Source: Microbacterium terregens (GTDB lineage Bacteria; Actinomycetota; Actinomycetes; Actinomycetales; Microbacteriaceae). Taken from it: a DNA stretch of 64,000 nucleotides. The translations under genes were made by a program, and so were the position numbers. Numbering within the stretch: the stretch's first letter is position 1; the number at the start of each line of letters is the position of its first letter. Of the stretch, positions 26,510-35,265 are shown piece by piece. Location: NCBI RefSeq assembly GCF_039534975.1, contig NZ_BAAAWH010000001.1, positions 1,364,001-1,428,000 on the forward strand, given 5' to 3'. Below the pieces are notes generated by a model. It was given only the letters and a program-made list of their open reading frames with translations, searched no databases and was not told where the DNA came from.

Positions 26510-28017
26510 CCGTTGCTCTTGGCGAGCTCTGCGAGGTTGAGGCGCTCGTTGACGTTGACCGACGGCATACCCGTGATGTTAGTGCCCACGGCCACGACGG
26601 ACGCGCCGTTGTAGAGCCAGTCGGCGGCGGCGTCTTCGGAGACGATCCGTGCGGCGTCCGCGAGCAGGTCGGCGGCGTCGCCTTCGTCGGTGGAGGCCAG
26701 GGACTGCGCGAACAGGGCCTGCACCTCGGGGTTGTCGTAAGTGAAGTAGTAGTCCGGGTTGGCCCAGTTCTCGAAGTCGCGCGCCTCGGTGTGCAGCACG
26801 AAGCTGAGGTCGTAGTCCTTGTTGATGTAGACGTCGTTGAGCCAGGTCGGGAAATCGACCGAGTTCACCCGCAGGGTGATGCCGACCTCGTTCAGGTTCG
26901 AGACGAGGATCTGCGGGATGGTGGTGGAGTAGAAGCTGGGGATCGTCAGCTCCAGGGTGATGTCCTCGGCGCCGGCCTCGGCCAGCAGGTCGCGCGCTGC
27001 ATCCGGATCGAACGGGGCGGTATCGGCGAGGTCCTCGTAGCCGGGATCCAGCGACGGGATCGGCCCGAACAGGGTCTCGCCGGAGGCGAGGGCGTCCACG
27101 AACGCGTCGTGGTCGATCGCCTGACGGATCGCCTGCCGGACGCGCTTATCGGCTAGGGGCCCGGAGGTCTGGTTGAACGCCAGGGTGCCCTTGTCGGTGG
27201 ACGCACCGGTCACGAGCGAGAACGCCCCGGTCGCCTCGACCTGCTCCTTCAGGTTCGCGTCGAACCCGGTCACCGCGTCGACCTCGCCGGCCAGCGCCGC
27301 GTTCAGCGCGGCCTGGTTGTCGGGGATGTAATCGAAGACGACCTCGGCGACCTGCGCCTTGTCACCCCAGTACGCCTCGTTGCGGGCGAAGGTGATGCTG
27401 TCGCCCTGACGCCAGTTCGCGAGCGTGAAGGGGCCGGTGCCGTTGGCCTTGGTCTGGTAGTCGACGGTGTCGCCCTCCTTGAGGATGAGACCGGCCCGGC
27501 CGGTGAGGTTCCACAGCAGGCCGGAATCCGGCGCGGTCAGGGTCAGCACGACGTTCTGGCCCTCCGCGACGATCGAGGCCACGTTCGCCAGCCGGGCCGA
27601 GTCGCTCCACTCCGGCGTGTTCTTGCGCGTGGTCAGCGTCCACACCACATCCTGCGGGGTCAGCGCCTGCCCGTCGTGGAAGGTGACGTCCTCACGCAGC
27701 GTGAAGGTGTAGGTCAGCCCGTCCGGCGAGACATCCCACTCCTCGGCCAGCGACGGCACGATGTCCTGCTCGGCCGTGCGCGCGATCAGCCCCTGGTAGA
27801 TGTTGTCCACCAGGATCTGATCCAGCGCGGCACCGGCGGTCTCGCGGATGTCCAGGTTGCCCGGTTCGAGCACCAGACGGATCACCGCGGACGCGTCCGG
27901 GTCCGGCGCACTGGTGGTCGTCGGCTCCGGCGTCGCACCGCCGCCGGTGCACGCCGAGAGCAGCAGTGCTCCCGCGGCAAGAAGGGCGGTGGCGGCAAGG
28001 GTGGTGCGGCGAAGCAT
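26506..28017 (-). CDS. Peptide ABC transporter solute-binding lipoprotein
   Basis: This 503-residue SBP_bac_5 family protein is exported and lipidated: the N-terminus has basic residues, a hydrophobic stretch and the lipobox LLSAC with Cys at about residue 22, followed by a Thr/Pro-rich linker. YTFTLREDVTFHDGQALTPQDVVWT is the classic SBP_bac_5 signature. It would capture peptides or similar ligands for the permeases encoded downstream. A Shine-Dalgarno (GAAAGGA) precedes the ATG by 5 bases. It is the first gene of the operon. Confidence 0.93.
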   Translation of the reverse strand: MLRRTTLAATALLAAGALLLSACTGGGATPEPTTTSAPDPDASAVIRLVLEPGNLDIRETAGAALDQILVDNIYQGLIARTAEQDIVPSLAEEWDVSPDGLTYTFTLREDVTFHDGQALTPQDVVWTLTTRKNTPEWSDSARLANVASIVAEGQNVVLTLTAPDSGLLWNLTGRAGLILKEGDTVDYQTKANGTGPFTLANWRQGDSITFARNEAYWGDKAQVAEVVFDYIPDNQAALNAALAGEVDAVTGFDANLKEQVEATGAFSLVTGASTDKGTLAFNQTSGPLADKRVRQAIRQAIDHDAFVDALASGETLFGPIPSLDPGYEDLADTAPFDPDAARDLLAEAGAEDITLELTIPSFYSTTIPQILVSNLNEVGITLRVNSVDFPTWLNDVYINKDYDLSFVLHTEARDFENWANPDYYFTYDNPEVQALFAQSLASTDEGDAADLLADAARIVSEDAAADWLYNGASVVAVGTNITGMPSVNVNERLNLAELAKSNG

Positions 28018-28150
28018 GGGGGTCCTTTCGGAGGAGCATCCGATTGCTGCTCGGATGCCTCGGGCGGGCGACTCTGCGGGAGTCAGGTCGGTCCGATAGT
28101 CCAGCCTAGAGAACCCGTGAACCCGGTCGGGCGCCCGTTACGCGGAACGC

Positions 28151-28162
28151 AACGCAAGCGTT
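28151..28162. promoter_or_regulatory. Possible repressor operator upstream of the peptide importer operon
   Basis: AACGC-AA-GCGTT is a 5+2+5 dyad about 135 bases before the solute-binding protein start, overlapping the hydrolase stop codon. The spacing resembles LacI-family sites, but no regulator gene is nearby. Confidence 0.2.
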
Positions 28163-29093
28163 AACCCTTCCCGACGACGGTCCGCAGGCGCGCGGCCAGT
28201 TCGACCGGCGTCTCCTCCTGCAGATTGTGCCCCGAGGGCAGGACGATGACGGATGCCGCGGGCACCCGGTCCGCGAACGCGGCGGCGTCCGCGTCGGTGA
28301 CGTAGCCTCGGTCGCCGCGCAGGAGCGTGATCGGCGCGCGGACCTCCGACAGGTCGTCCCAGCCGGTCTCCCCGAGCACCGCCGAGACGGCATCCGGCCG
28401 GGCGGGCTGGGGCCCCTGAGGCGCACTCGCCATCGCCGCCGCGAGGTGCGCGAAGTGGTGTTTCCACTCGACGCGCCCGTCGGCTCGAACCCGGGAGTTG
28501 AAGTGGACACCGCGCTCGGCGGCCCGTCGCGTGCCGCCGAGGCCGAACGCCATCGCGCGGTCGACCAGCTCGTCCCGTGATGCCCAGTCGGTGGGTCCGG
28601 CGAAGAAGTCGCGGATCTGGCTGGGCCCCGCGTTCGGGTCCACGCCCGGTGTGATGTCGATGATCACGAGGTGCCTGACCAGATCCGGGCGGGATGCCGC
28701 GACCGCCGCTGCCGTCAGCCCTCCGAGCGAGTGGCCGACGAGGATCTGCGGACGGTCGGTCCAGGCCTCGATGCCGGTGACGATGTCCGGCGCGAGGACC
28801 CGACCCGTGTAGGCGAAGTCGTCCCGCCAGGAAGAGTCCCCGTGGCCGGGCAGGTCGATTGCGAGAGCCGGCAGCCCCAGCGCGAGGATCGTCGTGTCCC
28901 ACGTATGCGCGTTGAGCCCGGCGCCGTGCAGGAAGGTCACCACGGGAGGCGCGTCGCCGTAGCGCAGAGCGCTCAGGATGCGGCCGTCTGCGAGGGTCAG
29001 CGCGATCCGCTCGCCGCGGGGGATAGGTCCCACGATCCCGGCGTCGGCGGCCTGTTCGGGCAGGAAGGAGAACTCGTCGGTCGGTTCGCTCAC
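28161..29093 (-). CDS. Alpha/beta hydrolase
   Basis: The 310-residue protein has the oxyanion segment TFLHGAGLNAHTW, DLPGHGDSSW, the nucleophile elbow LVGHSLGGLTA (Ser near residue 125), an acidic residue in LLRGDRGYVTD, and the terminal His in VLPSGHNLQEE. This is a complete canonical triad with a cap domain between strands 6 and 7. The ester or epoxide substrate cannot be assigned. The GTG start at 29091-29093 is used because it begins SEPTDEFSFLPEQ; no Met is available nearby. It is divergent from the AhpD-like gene with 55 bases between the starts. Confidence 0.85.
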   Translation of the reverse strand: MSEPTDEFSFLPEQAADAGIVGPIPRGERIALTLADGRILSALRYGDAPPVVTFLHGAGLNAHTWDTTILALGLPALAIDLPGHGDSSWRDDFAYTGRVLAPDIVTGIEAWTDRPQILVGHSLGGLTAAAVAASRPDLVRHLVIIDITPGVDPNAGPSQIRDFFAGPTDWASRDELVDRAMAFGLGGTRRAAERGVHFNSRVRADGRVEWKHHFAHLAAAMASAPQGPQPARPDAVSAVLGETGWDDLSEVRAPITLLRGDRGYVTDADAAAFADRVPAASVIVLPSGHNLQEETPVELAARLRTVVGKG

Positions 29094-29136
29094 CCTGTCA
29101 TTGTGCCCGTTCCCGCGGGCCTCCCAGGCCGCTGAG

Positions 29137-29142
29137 TAGGGT
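29137..29142 (+). promoter_or_regulatory. -10 element of the leaderless AhpD-like gene
   Basis: TAGGGT is followed by 6 bases and the ATG at 29149. Confidence 0.6.
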
Positions 29143-29148
29143 GGAGTC

Positions 29149-29658
29149 ATGAGCGAATTGGCGCGCGTGCACCTCTCGAAGTCGGCACCCGATGCGTATA
29201 AGACGCTGTCCGCGTTCTCCAAGACGGTCGGCGGGATCGCCGATGAGGCGGGGATCGATGCGCGCCTGAAGGAGCTCGTGCAGATCCACGTGTCGCAGCT
29301 GAACGGATGCGCGTACTGCGTGCGCGTGCACCTCGAACGGGCCGAGAAGGCCGGCGTGACCGCCGACACGATCGCCCAGCTGCCCGTGTGGCGCGAATCC
29401 GGTGTGTTCTCGGACCGTGAGCGGGCCGGTCTCGAACTCGCCGAGTCGTTCACCTTCGTGTCGGAGGAGGGCATCGCCGACGAGGTCTACAACCGGGTCG
29501 GCGGCATCCTGACCGAGAGCGAGTACGTCGGACTGAGCTGGATCCTCGTCTCGATCAACGCCTTCAACCGCATCGCCATCGCGGGGCGGTACAGCGTCCC
29601 GTCGCGCGAGGACATGGCGGGGGAGGACCGCGACGCCGCTTCGGGCGCGGCCTGGTGA
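29149..29658 (+). CDS. Carboxymuconolactone decarboxylase/AhpD-family alkylhydroperoxidase
   Basis: The 169-residue all-helical protein has LKELVQIHVSQLNGCAYCV with the redox pair Cys54 and Cys57 and the following His, as in AhpD-type thiol peroxidase partners. SWILVSINAFNRIAIAG near the C-terminus completes the domain. It probably reduces peroxides or a peroxiredoxin; the electron donor is unknown. It overlaps the phosphatase gene that follows (GTGA at 29655-29658). Confidence 0.88.
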   Translation: MSELARVHLSKSAPDAYKTLSAFSKTVGGIADEAGIDARLKELVQIHVSQLNGCAYCVRVHLERAEKAGVTADTIAQLPVWRESGVFSDRERAGLELAESFTFVSEEGIADEVYNRVGGILTESEYVGLSWILVSINAFNRIAIAGRYSVPSREDMAGEDRDAASGAAW

Positions 29659-30383
29659 ACCGTCCCGCTGACCCCGTCGTGCGTGGCGCCGTCAACTTCC
29701 GGGACGTCGGCGGACTCGCTGCGGGGCCCGCTCGCACCCGGTCCGGCGTGCTGTACCGCTCGGGTAATCTGGCCGGGCTCGAAGACGATGGCGTGGTCGC
29801 GCTGGGGGGACTCGGCATCCGTCGCATCATCGATCTGCGCGCGGATGATGAGGTCGTCCACGCGCCGAGCCGGGTCGCGGGCCTGTCCCTGCAGACGCAG
29901 CGCGTTCCGCTGTTCCTCGGCTCGGTGGCTTCGATGTTCGAAGAGGACATCTCTCTGGACGAGATGTACCGCCGGCTGGTCGAGGCCTCCTCGGCGGGCG
30001 TCGTGGATGTGGTGCGGGGGATCGTCGCCGATCAGCCGGTGCTGGTGCATTGCACGGTCGGCAAGGATCGGACCGGCGTGACCGTGGCGCTCGCTCTGGC
30101 CGCCGCCGGCGTCGATGAGGACGCGATCGTCGCGGACTACGCGCGCACCGAGGACCTGCTGCCGGAGTGGCGCAACCGCCACGTCGTCGAGCTGCTGCGG
30201 CGCATGCACCCCGAAGCCGTCCACCTCGAGGACCTCGCCACGCGCTCACCGGCGCCGGTGATGCGGACGTTGCTGTCAGGGGTCGTCGCGCGGTACGGGT
30301 CTGCGGCGGAATACCTTGTGGCGCATGGCCTGCCCGAGGACGAGGTGACCGAGCTGCGCCGCGTCCTCCTGCGGGGGGACTGA
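29655..30383 (+). CDS. Tyrosine-protein phosphatase, MptpB/IphP-like
   Basis: The 242-residue protein has NFRDVGGLA near the N-terminus and the P-loop HCTVGKDRTGV with the nucleophile at Cys133, the signature of the IphP/MptpB class (Y_phosphatase3), which can also act on phosphoinositides. The Lys-Asp-Arg combination in the loop is typical of this class. The GTG start overlaps the AhpD-like gene, so the two share a transcript. The target is unknown. The MptpB homologue is a secreted virulence factor in M. tuberculosis; no export signal is visible here. Confidence 0.88.
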   Translation: MNRPADPVVRGAVNFRDVGGLAAGPARTRSGVLYRSGNLAGLEDDGVVALGGLGIRRIIDLRADDEVVHAPSRVAGLSLQTQRVPLFLGSVASMFEEDISLDEMYRRLVEASSAGVVDVVRGIVADQPVLVHCTVGKDRTGVTVALALAAAGVDEDAIVADYARTEDLLPEWRNRHVVELLRRMHPEAVHLEDLATRSPAPVMRTLLSGVVARYGSAAEYLVAHGLPEDEVTELRRVLLRGD

Positions 30384-30407
30384 TCCGGGAGTCCGGGTTC
30401 CGTCAAC

Positions 30408-30440
30408 CAAGGTTAGGCAACCCTTGCTTCGGGGTATAGT
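30408..30440 (+). promoter_or_regulatory. DtxR/IdeR-type iron box overlapping a promoter
   Basis: A 19-base dyad (30408-30426, half-sites AAGGTTAGG and CAACCCTTG) closely follows the actinobacterial iron-box consensus TTAGGTTAGGCTAACCTAA. It overlaps the -35 region of a promoter whose -10 is TATAGT (30435-30440), 9 bases before the ATG at 30450. Binding of Fe2+-DtxR would block transcription. Confidence 0.75.
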
Positions 30441-30449
30441 GAAGGTGTC

Positions 30450-30929
30450 ATGACCTCCAGCACCGAGCACAACGCCGCCGCCTGCCGCGCCTCGCGGCAC
30501 ACGCGCGTCCAGCACTTGATCACGGCGGACGAATCCTCGCTCGCCGAGCTCGAGGCGTTGCTTGCGACCCTGCCGATCTGCTCGACCGGCCGTGTGTTCA
30601 TCGAGGTGCCGGATGCGTCCTGGTTCGGGGGCGATGGGCAGGACGACCTGCACGTCCCGAGCCGGATGGTGGTGACATGGCTGGACCGCGCGGCCCGCAC
30701 CGGCGCCCCGGGCACGGGCCGGACCTGCGCTCCGGGTCAGGCGCTGGTGCGCGCGGTGACCGCGTGGGCGGACGAGATGCTCTGCGCCGACGACGACCAC
30801 ACCCGGATCTTCCTGCTGGGCGGATACCTCGGCACCGCCGACATCGTCGACCACCTCACCGCCCGCAGTGGCGTCGCGGCCGATGCGATCCACACGCCGG
30901 AGCGATTCGGGCTCGCCACCGCGCGCTGA
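30450..30929 (+). CDS. SIP-domain protein (siderophore-interacting protein C-terminal domain), iron-regulated
   Basis: The 159-residue protein matches only the C-terminal SIP domain of siderophore-interacting ferric reductases, with HLITADESSLAELEALLATL near the N-terminus, FIEVPDASW and TRIFLLGGYLGTADIVDHL. The FAD-binding N-terminal domain is missing, so it is unlikely to be a ferric reductase by itself; such short SIP proteins occur in actinobacteria. The iron box upstream supports a role in iron acquisition. It has no neighbouring siderophore transporter. Confidence 0.75.
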   Translation: MTSSTEHNAAACRASRHTRVQHLITADESSLAELEALLATLPICSTGRVFIEVPDASWFGGDGQDDLHVPSRMVVTWLDRAARTGAPGTGRTCAPGQALVRAVTAWADEMLCADDDHTRIFLLGGYLGTADIVDHLTARSGVAADAIHTPERFGLATAR

Positions 30930-30973
30930 GCCTGCCGCGCCGGTTTGCGCGCGTGCGTTCCGTGCGGCCCGTT

Positions 30974-31468
30974 CTAAGCGAGCGCGCTCCCGGACGACGT
31001 GAGATCGCCCCTGCGCGGCGACCTGGATCGCGGCACATAGTTGCCGTCTTCCAGCCCGGCTTCGATCTCGAACCGGTTGCGCAGCGGGTTGCGCCCGGCC
31101 AGCAGATACAGCACGGGCATCAGGAATCCGTACCGGCGCCACTGGCGCGCATGGACGGCTTCGTGGGCGAGGACGCGGTCGGTGACCGGCTCCGCGCCGG
31201 TCAGGTAGCACCCGCCCACGCACACGCCGCCGCGACGGTACGCCCAGCGGGGCAGCCCCCGGAAGACCCACAGGCCCGCGCGCCGCTCGATGCGTCCGGT
31301 GCTCCACATCGATCCCCAGATCCAGCCGACGACTGTCCCGTACACGTATCCGGCGTGGCTGACGGGGGAGTCGAGGAACGGCAGAAACCGGTCCAGACGA
31401 GCGCCGCGCTCGACGGCGCGATCCGCTTCCGCACGCCATCCGGTCGGAGGACTCGGGATCGGACTCAC
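30974..31468 (-). CDS. HExxH-containing protein of unknown function
   Basis: The 164-residue protein has AHEAVHARQWRRYG, a HExxH zinc-binding motif, near residue 102 and a hydrophobic stretch containing GYVYGTVVGWIWGSMW near residue 40. Homologues in actinobacteria are usually called Fe-S oxidoreductase without supporting Cys motifs, which I do not see here. The motif suggests a minimal metallopeptidase. Its start overlaps the arginase-family stop codon (ATGA, 31465-31468), so it is translated with that protein. Confidence 0.6.
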   Translation of the reverse strand: MSPIPSPPTGWRAEADRAVERGARLDRFLPFLDSPVSHAGYVYGTVVGWIWGSMWSTGRIERRAGLWVFRGLPRWAYRRGGVCVGGCYLTGAEPVTDRVLAHEAVHARQWRRYGFLMPVLYLLAGRNPLRNRFEIEAGLEDGNYVPRSRSPRRGDLTSSGSALA

Positions 31469-32286
31469 GCGAGCGCCCCCACGATCCTCAGGATGGTGCC
31501 GAGGTCCTCCACCGCCGCCGCGGGCGACGGCGGTGCGAACCCCGTGATGCTCGATCCGGCCAGGGGCAGCGCGGCCCGCACCTGGGCGATCGAGCCGAGC
31601 AGGTCGGCGAGGGAGACGCCGAATGGCACGGACGCTGTCACGCCGCCCATCGCCGCCGGGTCCAGCACGTCCAGGTCGACGTGGATGTAGACGGACGTCG
31701 CCCCGGTCGCCGTCACGGCGTCGGCGAGGGCGCCGTGCTCACTCAGGGCCGCAGCGTCCAGGGTGCGCAGTGCGAGTTCGGAGACGGCATCCTCCTCAGC
31801 GGGTTCGTATGCACGCGCGCCCGCGAGCACGACGCGGGTGGCCGGTACATCGCCGGATGCGAGGCCGAGGCCATCGGCCCCCTCGCCCAGGATCGCGCGC
31901 AGCGCCATGCCACTGAACGCCCCGGAGGGCGACGAGTCGGGGGAATGCAGATCGGGGTGGGCATCAAGCCACACCACGGCCAGCTCGGGATGCCGCCGCG
32001 CGGCGTGGCCGACCCCTCCGACGGCGATGCCGCAGTCCCCGCCGATGAGCATGACCGGCTCGGACAGCGGGGCCAGTTCGAGATCGACCAGATCCCGCGT
32101 GCGACGCAGGGTGCTGTAACGATGCACGCCGGTGCCGATGGGCTCGCCCGCCTCCATGGGGACCTCGATCGTGGTCGAGGATGCGCGGGGCAGATCGCCG
32201 GCGATCGCCTGCGCGCCGTCGATGAGCTGCATCGCGCGGGAGGAGGGCGATCCCTGCCACTGCGGGACGATCACGAATCGGGCCAT
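31465..32286 (-). CDS. Arginase/ureohydrolase family protein with an altered metal ligand
   Basis: The 273-residue protein has the ureohydrolase order: MLIGGDCGIAV (usually GGDHS), WLDAHPDLHSP and HVDLDVLDP. The His of the first motif, a Mn ligand in arginase, is Cys here, and the second motif has DAHPDLH. The metal site is therefore changed or the protein is a divergent amidinohydrolase; arginase activity should not be assumed. A Shine-Dalgarno (GGAAGGATGAGGA) precedes the ATG. The HExxH gene overlaps the 3' end. Confidence 0.75.
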   Translation of the reverse strand: MARFVIVPQWQGSPSSRAMQLIDGAQAIAGDLPRASSTTIEVPMEAGEPIGTGVHRYSTLRRTRDLVDLELAPLSEPVMLIGGDCGIAVGGVGHAARRHPELAVVWLDAHPDLHSPDSSPSGAFSGMALRAILGEGADGLGLASGDVPATRVVLAGARAYEPAEEDAVSELALRTLDAAALSEHGALADAVTATGATSVYIHVDLDVLDPAAMGGVTASVPFGVSLADLLGSIAQVRAALPLAGSSITGFAPPSPAAAVEDLGTILRIVGALA

Positions 32287-32352
32287 GTCCTCATCCTTCC
32301 GCACGCGCAGCGTGCGCGCGCCCGCGGCGCACGCTTCGCTTCCGCTGATGGA

Positions 32353-32387
32353 GAACGGGCGGACCCCCGGAAGGGACCCGCCCGTTC
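32353..32387 (-). terminator. Hairpin terminator downstream of pspA
   Basis: GAACGGGCGG (32353-32362) pairs with CCGCCCGTTC (32378-32387). It lies 10 bases beyond the pspA stop codon on the minus strand. Confidence 0.65.
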
Positions 32388-32397
32388 GTCCGCGCTG

Positions 32398-33162
32398 TTA
32401 CGGCGTGTAGGGGGCCGTCGAGGCGTCGATCGCCTGCTGCGCGGGAGCGGGAGTGCCCGCCTTCAGCTCAGCCAGACGAGTTTCGACCTCGGTGAGCTCG
32501 CCCATGTCGTCGAGGCTGTTGAACTGCGCATCGAGACTCGATGCGGCCAGCTCCTCCTTGCCCTGAGCCAGCGCCTCCTGGCGTCGGATCTTGTCCTCGA
32601 ACCGGCCCAGCTCGCTGGTCGGATCGAGCACGTCGATGGACTTGACCGCGTCGTGGACCTTGTTCTGGGCCTCGGCGGTCTTCGCGCGCGCGAGCAGTTC
32701 GCTCCGCTTGCTGCGGAGCTGCTCGAGCTTCTGCTTCATGCCGTTGAGGCCGTCCTTGAGCTTGGCGACAACCTCGCTCTGCGACGCGATCGTGGGCTCG
32801 ACCGCCCGGGCTTCGCGCTCCGAGCCGATCTGGCGCTGGAGGGCGATCTTGGCCAGGTTGTCGAACTTGTCGGCATCGGCCGTGGACCCCGCGGTGCGGA
32901 GCTGGTCGGCCTTCCTGCTGGCCGCCAGGGCCTTGTTGCCCCACTCGGACGCTTCCTGGATGTCTTCCTCGTGGTCGCGCTCGAGAAGTCGGAGGTTGCC
33001 GATCGTCTCAGCGATGGCAGCTTCGGCGTCGGCGATGCTGTTCGAGTAGTCGCGGACGAGCTGGTCGAGCATCTTCTGCGGATCCTCGGCGGAGTCGAGC
33101 ATCGAGTTGATGTTCGCTCTCAGGAGGGTCGAGATGCGACCGAAGATGGACTGCTTTGCCAT
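32398..33162 (-). CDS. pspA: PspA/IM30 family protein
   Basis: The 254-residue protein is almost entirely coiled coil and begins with the amphipathic helix MAKQSIFGRISTLLRANINS, which binds membranes in PspA/Vipp1 (ESCRT-III-like) proteins. SAEDPQKMLDQLVRDY follows. It would coat stressed or stored-curvature membranes. It lies 72 bases downstream of the TPM protein gene on the same strand. A good Shine-Dalgarno (GGAAGGAA) precedes the ATG. Confidence 0.9.
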   Translation of the reverse strand: MAKQSIFGRISTLLRANINSMLDSAEDPQKMLDQLVRDYSNSIADAEAAIAETIGNLRLLERDHEEDIQEASEWGNKALAASRKADQLRTAGSTADADKFDNLAKIALQRQIGSEREARAVEPTIASQSEVVAKLKDGLNGMKQKLEQLRSKRSELLARAKTAEAQNKVHDAVKSIDVLDPTSELGRFEDKIRRQEALAQGKEELAASSLDAQFNSLDDMGELTEVETRLAELKAGTPAPAQQAIDASTAPYTP

Positions 33163-33234
33163 CCGTGTTTCCTTCCTATCGATGGTTCGGAACGTACGTG
33201 TGAAAACTTGCGGGACTCCGTCGTGCAGGGGTGC

Positions 33235-35265
33235 TCAGAAGCGACCACCCCCTCGGCGACCGCGTGTGCCGCCGCCGCCGAAACTGCCGGGACTCATCCG
33301 GCCTCCGCCCCCTCCGCCGAGCATGCCGCCCAGCCCCCCGGATGAGCCGCGGCCCGAGCCGCCGCCGCCGAGCATGGAGTTGATCACGATGCCGCCGAGG
33401 ATGGCGCCCAGCATGCCGCCGCCGTCCCCGCTGCGACCGCCGCTGCCCCCCAACCCGCCCAGCATGCCACCCATCCCGCCGTCCTGGAATGCGCCGACAT
33501 CGTTCGAGGCGTGTTCAATCGCCTGGCTCGCGAGCTGATTGGCGCGCTGCGCGTACTGCAGCGCCTGCTCGGGATTGGCCGCCTGCAGCTGCTGGGCTTG
33601 GACCAGCGCCGCCCCGGCCTCGGCCAGTCGCGTGCGCGCCGCAGCGCCGATCGCTCCACGCCGGGCGGTGATGTAGTCCTCGGCGGCGGAGACCTGACCC
33701 TGGGCCTGAAGGATCTGCTGGCCGACCATCTGCTGCGCGCGCTGGGCCTTGGCCGCCGCATCTCGCACGCCGGCCACGACGCCGTCGATCTGCGCGTCGG
33801 CCGCCTCGAGGCTCTGCAGGATCTGCAGCGGGCGGCGCGCGGAGCCGGCGAGATTGGCCTTCGCGCCGTCGACCTGCTGGCGGGTTGCCGTGATCGCGGC
33901 GGAAACCCGGCCGTCGGTATCGGGCAGAGCGGATGCCGTGGCGATGTCGCCCTCGAGTTCGATGATCAGCTCCGCGGCGCTGCGGTCGCCCTCGGCCAGG
34001 TCGCGCCCGAGCTTGTCGATGGCCTGCTCCAGGAGGAGGGCCTGGCCCACGGATTCCTCCGCCGCCCGGATGCTGACGGCGGCCTCACCTCCTTTGCCGG
34101 CCGCGATCGCGGCGGCGGCTGCGGCGAGCTGCTCGTCGGCGAACGCGATGCGCTGGCTCGCCTGCTGAGGGTTGTCGGCGACGGTCGCCAGCGCCTCGGG
34201 CGCGTAGCCGGCGGCCAGCGTCCGCAGGTGCGCATCTGCAGCGTCGATGGATGCTGCGGCCGTGTCCCGCAGTTCCTTCACGCGTGCGAGGGACTCGGGA
34301 GCGTTCTGCTCGAGCCGGCGCAGCTCGTCGAACGCGGCGGCCTTGTCATCAAGGCCCGCGTTGGCCTCTTCGCACAGGCGGATGATCTCGGCGTTCCACG
34401 CACGGGTCTGCTCTTCGGTGTCGGCCGTCGCGTCATCCAGCTGCTGCCTCAGCGTGAATGCCGTGTTGAGGTTCTCATGAGCCTTCTGCAGCGCCTGCTT
34501 GAACTCGATGGTGGCGGCGTCGCCGAACTGCGCCTTGGCGAACCCGAGCTCCTGTTCGCTCGTCTTGACGGCATCGTCGGTCTCCACGAGTGCCGATGAG
34601 GCGCGCCGCGCCAGTTCCTTTCCGTCGATCTGTTCGATCGCCGGTCCGGCGCCGCCCGCGCCGCCGACCTTCCTGTTCTTGCGTCGGCTGCGCACCACGA
34701 GCACGATCACGATGATCGCGACGACGGCGATCGCGAGGAAGATGACCAGGCCCGTGGGGAAACCCCCTCCGGAAGCGTCGGAGCCGGGCCCGCCGCCCGC
34801 GGCGTCGGCGAATCCCGCGGCAGCGCTGTCGACGGCACCGGCCCAGTCCTCGTCGGCCAGCCGCGGCTGGACCGACTGCTCGATCGTTCCGAGCTGTTCG
34901 AAGGACACCGGACCGGAGGAATCGCCGGAGAGGTAGAACTGACGGGTGCCGGTGGCGATCGCGAGCAGATACTGCGTCGGGCCGAGCCCGTTGATCTCCG
35001 CAGTGGTGTTCGCCCAGTCCTCCGAGCTGGTGGGGTCGGTGAACTCGTCGACGAACACCACCCACAGGTCGATCCCGGTGTCGGCCTTGAGCTGCTCGAG
35101 GCGGGTCTGCGCTTCGCTCGCCTGGGCGCTGGAGAGTGCGCCGACATCGTCGAGCACGTATCCGGCACCGAGAGTCACGGGGTCCGTCGCCGACGCGGCA
35201 CCGGCTGCGCCCGCGAACATCAGCGTGAGAGCCGTCGTGAGCGCCACTGCCCATCGCGCACGCAT
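33235..35265 (-). CDS. TPM-domain membrane protein with long coiled coil and Gly-rich tail
   Basis: The 676-residue protein has a signal-like N-terminus (AVALTTALTLMFAGAAGAASA), a TPM domain starting YVLDDVGALSSAQ, a transmembrane segment near residues 175-200 (LVIFLAIAVVAIIVIVLVV), a basic stop-transfer (RSRRKNRK), a cytoplasmic coiled coil of about 380 residues with PspA-like character, and a C-terminus of Gly/Met/Ser repeats. Actinobacterial proteins of this type accompany PspA. The domain order suggests an extracytoplasmic sensor tied through coiled coils to PspA. A strong Shine-Dalgarno (GAGGAGGGG) supports the ATG at 35263-35265. Confidence 0.85.
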   Translation of the reverse strand: MRARWAVALTTALTLMFAGAAGAASATDPVTLGAGYVLDDVGALSSAQASEAQTRLEQLKADTGIDLWVVFVDEFTDPTSSEDWANTTAEINGLGPTQYLLAIATGTRQFYLSGDSSGPVSFEQLGTIEQSVQPRLADEDWAGAVDSAAAGFADAAGGGPGSDASGGGFPTGLVIFLAIAVVAIIVIVLVVRSRRKNRKVGGAGGAGPAIEQIDGKELARRASSALVETDDAVKTSEQELGFAKAQFGDAATIEFKQALQKAHENLNTAFTLRQQLDDATADTEEQTRAWNAEIIRLCEEANAGLDDKAAAFDELRRLEQNAPESLARVKELRDTAAASIDAADAHLRTLAAGYAPEALATVADNPQQASQRIAFADEQLAAAAAAIAAGKGGEAAVSIRAAEESVGQALLLEQAIDKLGRDLAEGDRSAAELIIELEGDIATASALPDTDGRVSAAITATRQQVDGAKANLAGSARRPLQILQSLEAADAQIDGVVAGVRDAAAKAQRAQQMVGQQILQAQGQVSAAEDYITARRGAIGAAARTRLAEAGAALVQAQQLQAANPEQALQYAQRANQLASQAIEHASNDVGAFQDGGMGGMLGGLGGSGGRSGDGGGMLGAILGGIVINSMLGGGGSGRGSSGGLGGMLGGGGGGRMSPGSFGGGGTRGRRGGGRF

